Made by a program: the position numbers and the translations under genes
NCBI GenBank assembly: GCA_937863995.1
Contig: CALMIK010000045.1
Coordinates: forward strand, 1 to 64,000
From: an uncultured Chelatococcus sp.
GTDB taxonomy: Bacteria; Pseudomonadota; Alphaproteobacteria; Rhizobiales; Beijerinckiaceae
Direction: 5' to 3'
Length of the DNA: 64,000 bases
Notes under the pieces: generated by a model
Told to the model about the DNA's origin: nothing
The model's input: only the letters and a program-made list of their open reading frames with translations
Databases searched by the model: none
Part shown: piece by piece, positions 61,361 to 64,000 of the stretch
How positions within the stretch are numbered: the first letter of the stretch is position 1
How the letters are laid out: every line of letters starts with the position of its first letter

Positions 61361-61569
61361 ACTTATTGAGTTAACGCGCTTTCTTTACGCAACGCGGCAT
61401 CCGCCCTGCTTGAAAACGCTTTATCCGCCACGTAGAATGCCCCTGCTCGCGCGGCGCAAAGCCAAACAGCGCCCGAGGGCGCAACGCGCTGTCGGACGTT
61501 GACCTCCGGCCGGGATATCCCGGACACGGTCGGCGGCTCACGAACAAGGGTTCGGGCGAATATCCGGGT

Positions 61570-61598
61570 CTTATGCGGCGGGCATGCGCCCAAGTCAA
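61570..61598 (-). promoter_or_regulatory. Candidate sigma-70 promoter of the ffh operon
   Basis: On the minus strand TTGACT (61598-61593), a 17-base spacer and CATAAG (61575-61570). It would give a leader of about 410 bases before ffh. Two further TTGACT/TTGACT-like hexamers lie upstream in the adjacent tandem repeat. Confidence 0.6.
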
Positions 61599-61657
61599 GC
61601 CCCTGAAAAAAGTCAAGCCTTGAGAAAAGTCAGGCCCTGAAAAAAGCCAGGTCATTG
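61592..61657. repeat. Imperfect 18-bp tandem repeat upstream of ffh
   Basis: About three and a half units of AAGTCAAGCCCCTGAAAA-like sequence with an 18-base period (61592-61609, 61610-61627, 61628-61644, partial to 61657). On the minus strand each unit carries a CTTGACTT word. It may provide alternative -35 elements or a regulator array. The rest of 61156-61806 contains the family B repeat and an AT-rich patch (61700-61806) that probably holds the promoter of the gene at 61807. Confidence 0.6.
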
Positions 61658-61806
61658 CGCGCCGTCTCTCGCGCGCGCTCACCCACATCAGGTGGCCGTT
61701 GCGGCAATGTAAATTTTATCATAATAATAGGCTGCGCGGGGTTTTTCATCGGCCCCGGATGCGCATTCAAATAATTGATTTTTCTATTATTCATGGAAGA
61801 TTTTCA

Positions 61807-62169
61807 ATGGTTCACTTCCTGACACCCAAGACGCTGGCCGGCATATTCAACCCCTTCGACGACAGCGCCGCATTCACGCGTTCCACGCCTCAGATGAAGC
61901 TGCCCGTCGCATCGTCCGCAGCGACAAAGATCGCAGACGCCGCCGTCAACGTGCCCGCCAATGCGAAGGCCGATGCCGTGAAAGTGCAGGAAGCGCCACG
62001 TCCGGGCTTTTTCGAGCGCAATTTCCTGCAGCCGTTCCGGGATCTGCCGGAGAACGAGCGCCGCTGGCTGATCGTGACCGGGGAGTTGCATCCCGCCACC
62101 ATGCACCCGCCATTTCGCGACAGGCCGTCCGCGCCGCGAGACAGCGCGGGCAGCGGTTCGGGACAGTGA
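61807..62169 (+). CDS. Hypothetical protein, 120 residues
   Basis: The ATG at 61807 has GGAAGA six to eight bases upstream and an AT-rich promoter-like region before it. The protein starts MVHFLTPKTLAGIFNPFDDS, continues with an Ala/Lys-rich middle, then FFERNFLQPFRDLPENERRWLIVTGELHPATMHPPFRDRP and a Ser/Gly tail. No signal peptide, membrane helix or family recognised. The ERNFLQPFRDLPENERRW segment looks like a structured amphipathic region. It converges on the gene at 62190. Confidence 0.6.
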   Translation: MVHFLTPKTLAGIFNPFDDSAAFTRSTPQMKLPVASSAATKIADAAVNVPANAKADAVKVQEAPRPGFFERNFLQPFRDLPENERRWLIVTGELHPATMHPPFRDRPSAPRDSAGSGSGQ

Positions 62170-62189
62170 CACACGCGGCGGTGAAGTGA

Positions 62190-63116
62190 TCAGGGCGGGG
62201 GCCGCTCGGCCTGCCCTTCCTGGGCTTCGCCATCGGCTGCTTCCGCCGCCGTGCGTGCTTCCTCGCCGGCGGCTTTCTCATCCGCTCCTTGCGGTTGCCC
62301 GGATTTCGCTTTCGGCTGAACGTAGATGTAGACCTCGAGCGCTTCGTCGGTGGGCAGGGTCAGGTCGGTGACGTACTCCTCGATGAAGGCGTCCTCCACG
62401 ACGATGCCCTTGTTGTCGAGATAGGCGGTGATGGCCTCATAGGCCGTCTCGATGTCGTCGTAGGTCGAGGCGTGCAGGAACCGGAACGCCTTGCCGGACG
62501 GGCTCGTGCCAATCCGCACCTCGGGCGCGGTCGCCGGCTCGCCGGCCTTGGCCGCGACGTGCTCCGCCACCGCCTCGCGCAGCGCCTCGCGCGCCGCGTT
62601 CTCGTCGCCTTCCGTGGCGATGGGCAGCATGGCGTCGAAGCGGAAACCGGCGTCGTCGGTCTGCGTGAACACGGCGAAAGGCCGCCCCTTCACGTCGAAG
62701 CCCGCCGCCATGACGATCTCGTCGAGAGCGCGGAACGTCGCGGCGAGGGTGTCGAAGCCCTTCTCCCACTTGCTTTGCGACGACATCACCACCGTCTTGC
62801 GCGGCGCGATCTCCACCTCGTCGATGCCGCTGGTGTCGCTGGGCGCGGGCGCGAGCGTGGCGCGGGAGGGGTCCTCAACGGCTGCCGCCGCATCGCCCTG
62901 CGACGGTGACAGGCGGCTCGGATAGGGGATGAGGGGCGCCGCCGGCGCGGTATGCGTCACGGCCTCCGGCCCGGCCGGAGCGTCGCCCGCCGGCATTTCC
63001 TGGGTGGCGCGAGCCGGTGAGCAAATGGCGAGCAAACCGGCCGCGACGAGCGCGAGCGCCTGCCGGGATGGCGCCACCGCCCGCAAGCCGGACGCGCTGC
63101 GCGTGCGCGCGGACAT
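62190..63116 (-). CDS. Exported GyrI-like domain protein
   Basis: A 308-residue protein. A signal peptide (LALVAAGLLAICSPARA, about residues 20-37) and a Pro/Ala-rich linker of about 70 residues precede a GyrI/SOUL-like effector-binding domain: FRALDEIVMAAGFDVKGRPFAVFTQTDDAGFRFDAMLPI and a later DEALEVYIYVQPK. A low-complexity acidic C-terminal tail follows. Such domains bind small hydrophobic ligands; the exported form is common in Hyphomicrobiales near dapF. The ATG at 63116 has GGGAGG five to six bases upstream, which decides against earlier Met codons. Confidence 0.85.
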   Translation of the reverse strand: MSARTRSASGLRAVAPSRQALALVAAGLLAICSPARATQEMPAGDAPAGPEAVTHTAPAAPLIPYPSRLSPSQGDAAAAVEDPSRATLAPAPSDTSGIDEVEIAPRKTVVMSSQSKWEKGFDTLAATFRALDEIVMAAGFDVKGRPFAVFTQTDDAGFRFDAMLPIATEGDENAAREALREAVAEHVAAKAGEPATAPEVRIGTSPSGKAFRFLHASTYDDIETAYEAITAYLDNKGIVVEDAFIEEYVTDLTLPTDEALEVYIYVQPKAKSGQPQGADEKAAGEEARTAAEAADGEAQEGQAERPPP

Positions 63117-63402
63117 GAAGCCTCCCGATGGATGATTTACCGTCATGTCACCCCGCAACACCGGCGCGCGCCCAATACAGACGCGTGTCATTGTCCAGCC
63201 CATGCGGCATGGACGCCGGACGGGAAGCCTTATGTTTTTGTCGGACTCGCGGTCAATATCAAGCCACACCGGCGGGGAAATTGAAAGACTCGCCATTTGT
63301 CCGCAGTTGCATCATATATGCCTTGATATTGCGACCTGTATGCGACCGGCTACCATAGCCGCCCATCGTGCCGCGAACCGGCAACCTATCGGACAAGACC
63401 CG

Positions 63403-64000
63403 TTGAACACGCTCGCCAACCTGCCCTTCCTGAAGATGAACGGTCTCGGCAACGAAATCGTGGTGCTCGACCTGCGCGGCAACGCCCACGTGGTGACGGC
63501 GGACGAGGCGCGCGCCATCGCCGGGTTCGAGCGGGCGAAGTTCGACCAGCTCATGGTGTTGCACGATCCCGTTTCGCCGGGCACGGACGCCTTCGTGCGC
63601 ATCTACAACGCCGATGGATCGCAGGCGGGCGCCTGCGGCAACGGCACGCGCTGCGTGGCCCGGGCCATCTTGCACGGCTCCGGCAGGGAGACGGCCACGG
63701 TCGAGACCGCCGCCGGCCTGCTCGCCTGCCGCCGGCTGGGAGATGACATTTTCAGCGTCGACATGGGCCCTCCCCGCTTTAGCTGGCGCGACATCCCCCT
63801 CGCTCACGCGGTCGCGGACACGGATGCGCTGCCGCTTGCCCGCGAGGTGCCGGGCCTGCCCGCGCTCACGGCGCCGGTGGCGGTGAGCATGGGCAACCCG
63901 CACGCGGTTTTCTTCGTCGCGGACGCCGCCGCCTACGACCTGGCCGCGATCGGACCGGGGCTGGAGCACGATCCGCTGTTTCCCGAGCGCGCCAATATAT
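63403..64000 (+). CDS. dapF: Diaminopimelate epimerase (C-terminal part beyond right edge)
   Basis: About 199 residues are visible: [41 protein letters not shown] and the first catalytic-Cys block [11 protein letters not shown], which deprotonates LL-diaminopimelate; the second Cys lies beyond the window. It converts LL- to meso-diaminopimelate for lysine and peptidoglycan. The family normally starts a few residues before PFLKMNG, which points to the TTG at 63403 with GGACAAG upstream; an in-frame ATG at 63340 would add 21 unusual residues. It is divergent from the GyrI-like gene. Confidence 0.95.
   Translation, partial: MNTLANLPFLKMNGLGNEIVVLDLRGNAHVVTADEARAIAGFERAKFDQLMVLHDPVSPGTDAFVRIYNADGSQAGACGNGTRCVARAILHGSGRETATVETAAGLLACRRLGDDIFSVDMGPPRFSWRDIPLAHAVADTDALPLAREVPGLPALTAPVAVSMGNPHAVFFVADAAAYDLAAIGPGLEHDPLFPERANI

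Overview
The window is high-GC DNA from an alphaproteobacterium, almost certainly of the order Hyphomicrobiales (Rhizobiales). The evidence is gene order: ffh-rpsP-rimM-trmD-rplS next to leuCDB, hemC-hemD-mic60-hemY beside tsaD-gpsA, comF-grxC-nitrilase divergent from a BioC/NDUFAF5-like methyltransferase, DUF1674 divergent from rsmB, and Hyphomicrobiales-type intergenic palindromes. The genus cannot be fixed from the window. No phage, CRISPR array, plasmid origin or classical defence island was seen.

Positions 1-16386 form an accessory nutrient-scavenging island, read here as organosulfur assimilation. It holds parts of two dipeptide-type (Opp/Dpp) ABC importers: a left-edge operon with a solute-binding protein and two permeases, and a second set with a Tat-signal binding protein, a fused double ATPase and two permeases. 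Between and beside them lie two SfnB/DszC-like flavin monooxygenases, a luciferase-like (LLM) FMN monooxygenase, an amidohydrolase, an aldo/keto reductase and an Ntn-type amide hydrolase. A flavin reductase and a MacAB exporter follow. Two of the promoters share an unusual TACTAA..TATAG element.

Positions 19700-27300 carry stress and metabolism genes with their regulators: VOC proteins, DUF1428, two HxlR regulators, a LysR regulator divergent from an SDR, a cupin, a GNAT and a second SDR. This part also holds a 162-bp MITE-like element with IS5-type ends. Several regulators have recognisable palindromes or direct repeats beside them.

Positions 27400-64000 are mostly conserved chromosomal core: tRNA-Ser(GCU), comF/grxC/nitrilase, a DsbD-alpha-like protein and YqgE, and a large GGDEF/EAL membrane protein with a degenerate EAL site. 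Next come the thrC-M16 peptidase-GNAT operon, the haem/Mic60 cluster, tsaD-gpsA-EVE, acs, DUF1674/rsmB, the leucine genes, the SRP/ribosomal operon and finally dapF, cut by the right edge. Dispersed palindromic repeats, small unannotated membrane peptides, a possible attenuator upstream of leuC and a structured gene-poor interval at 31043-31605 are the least explained parts of this half.
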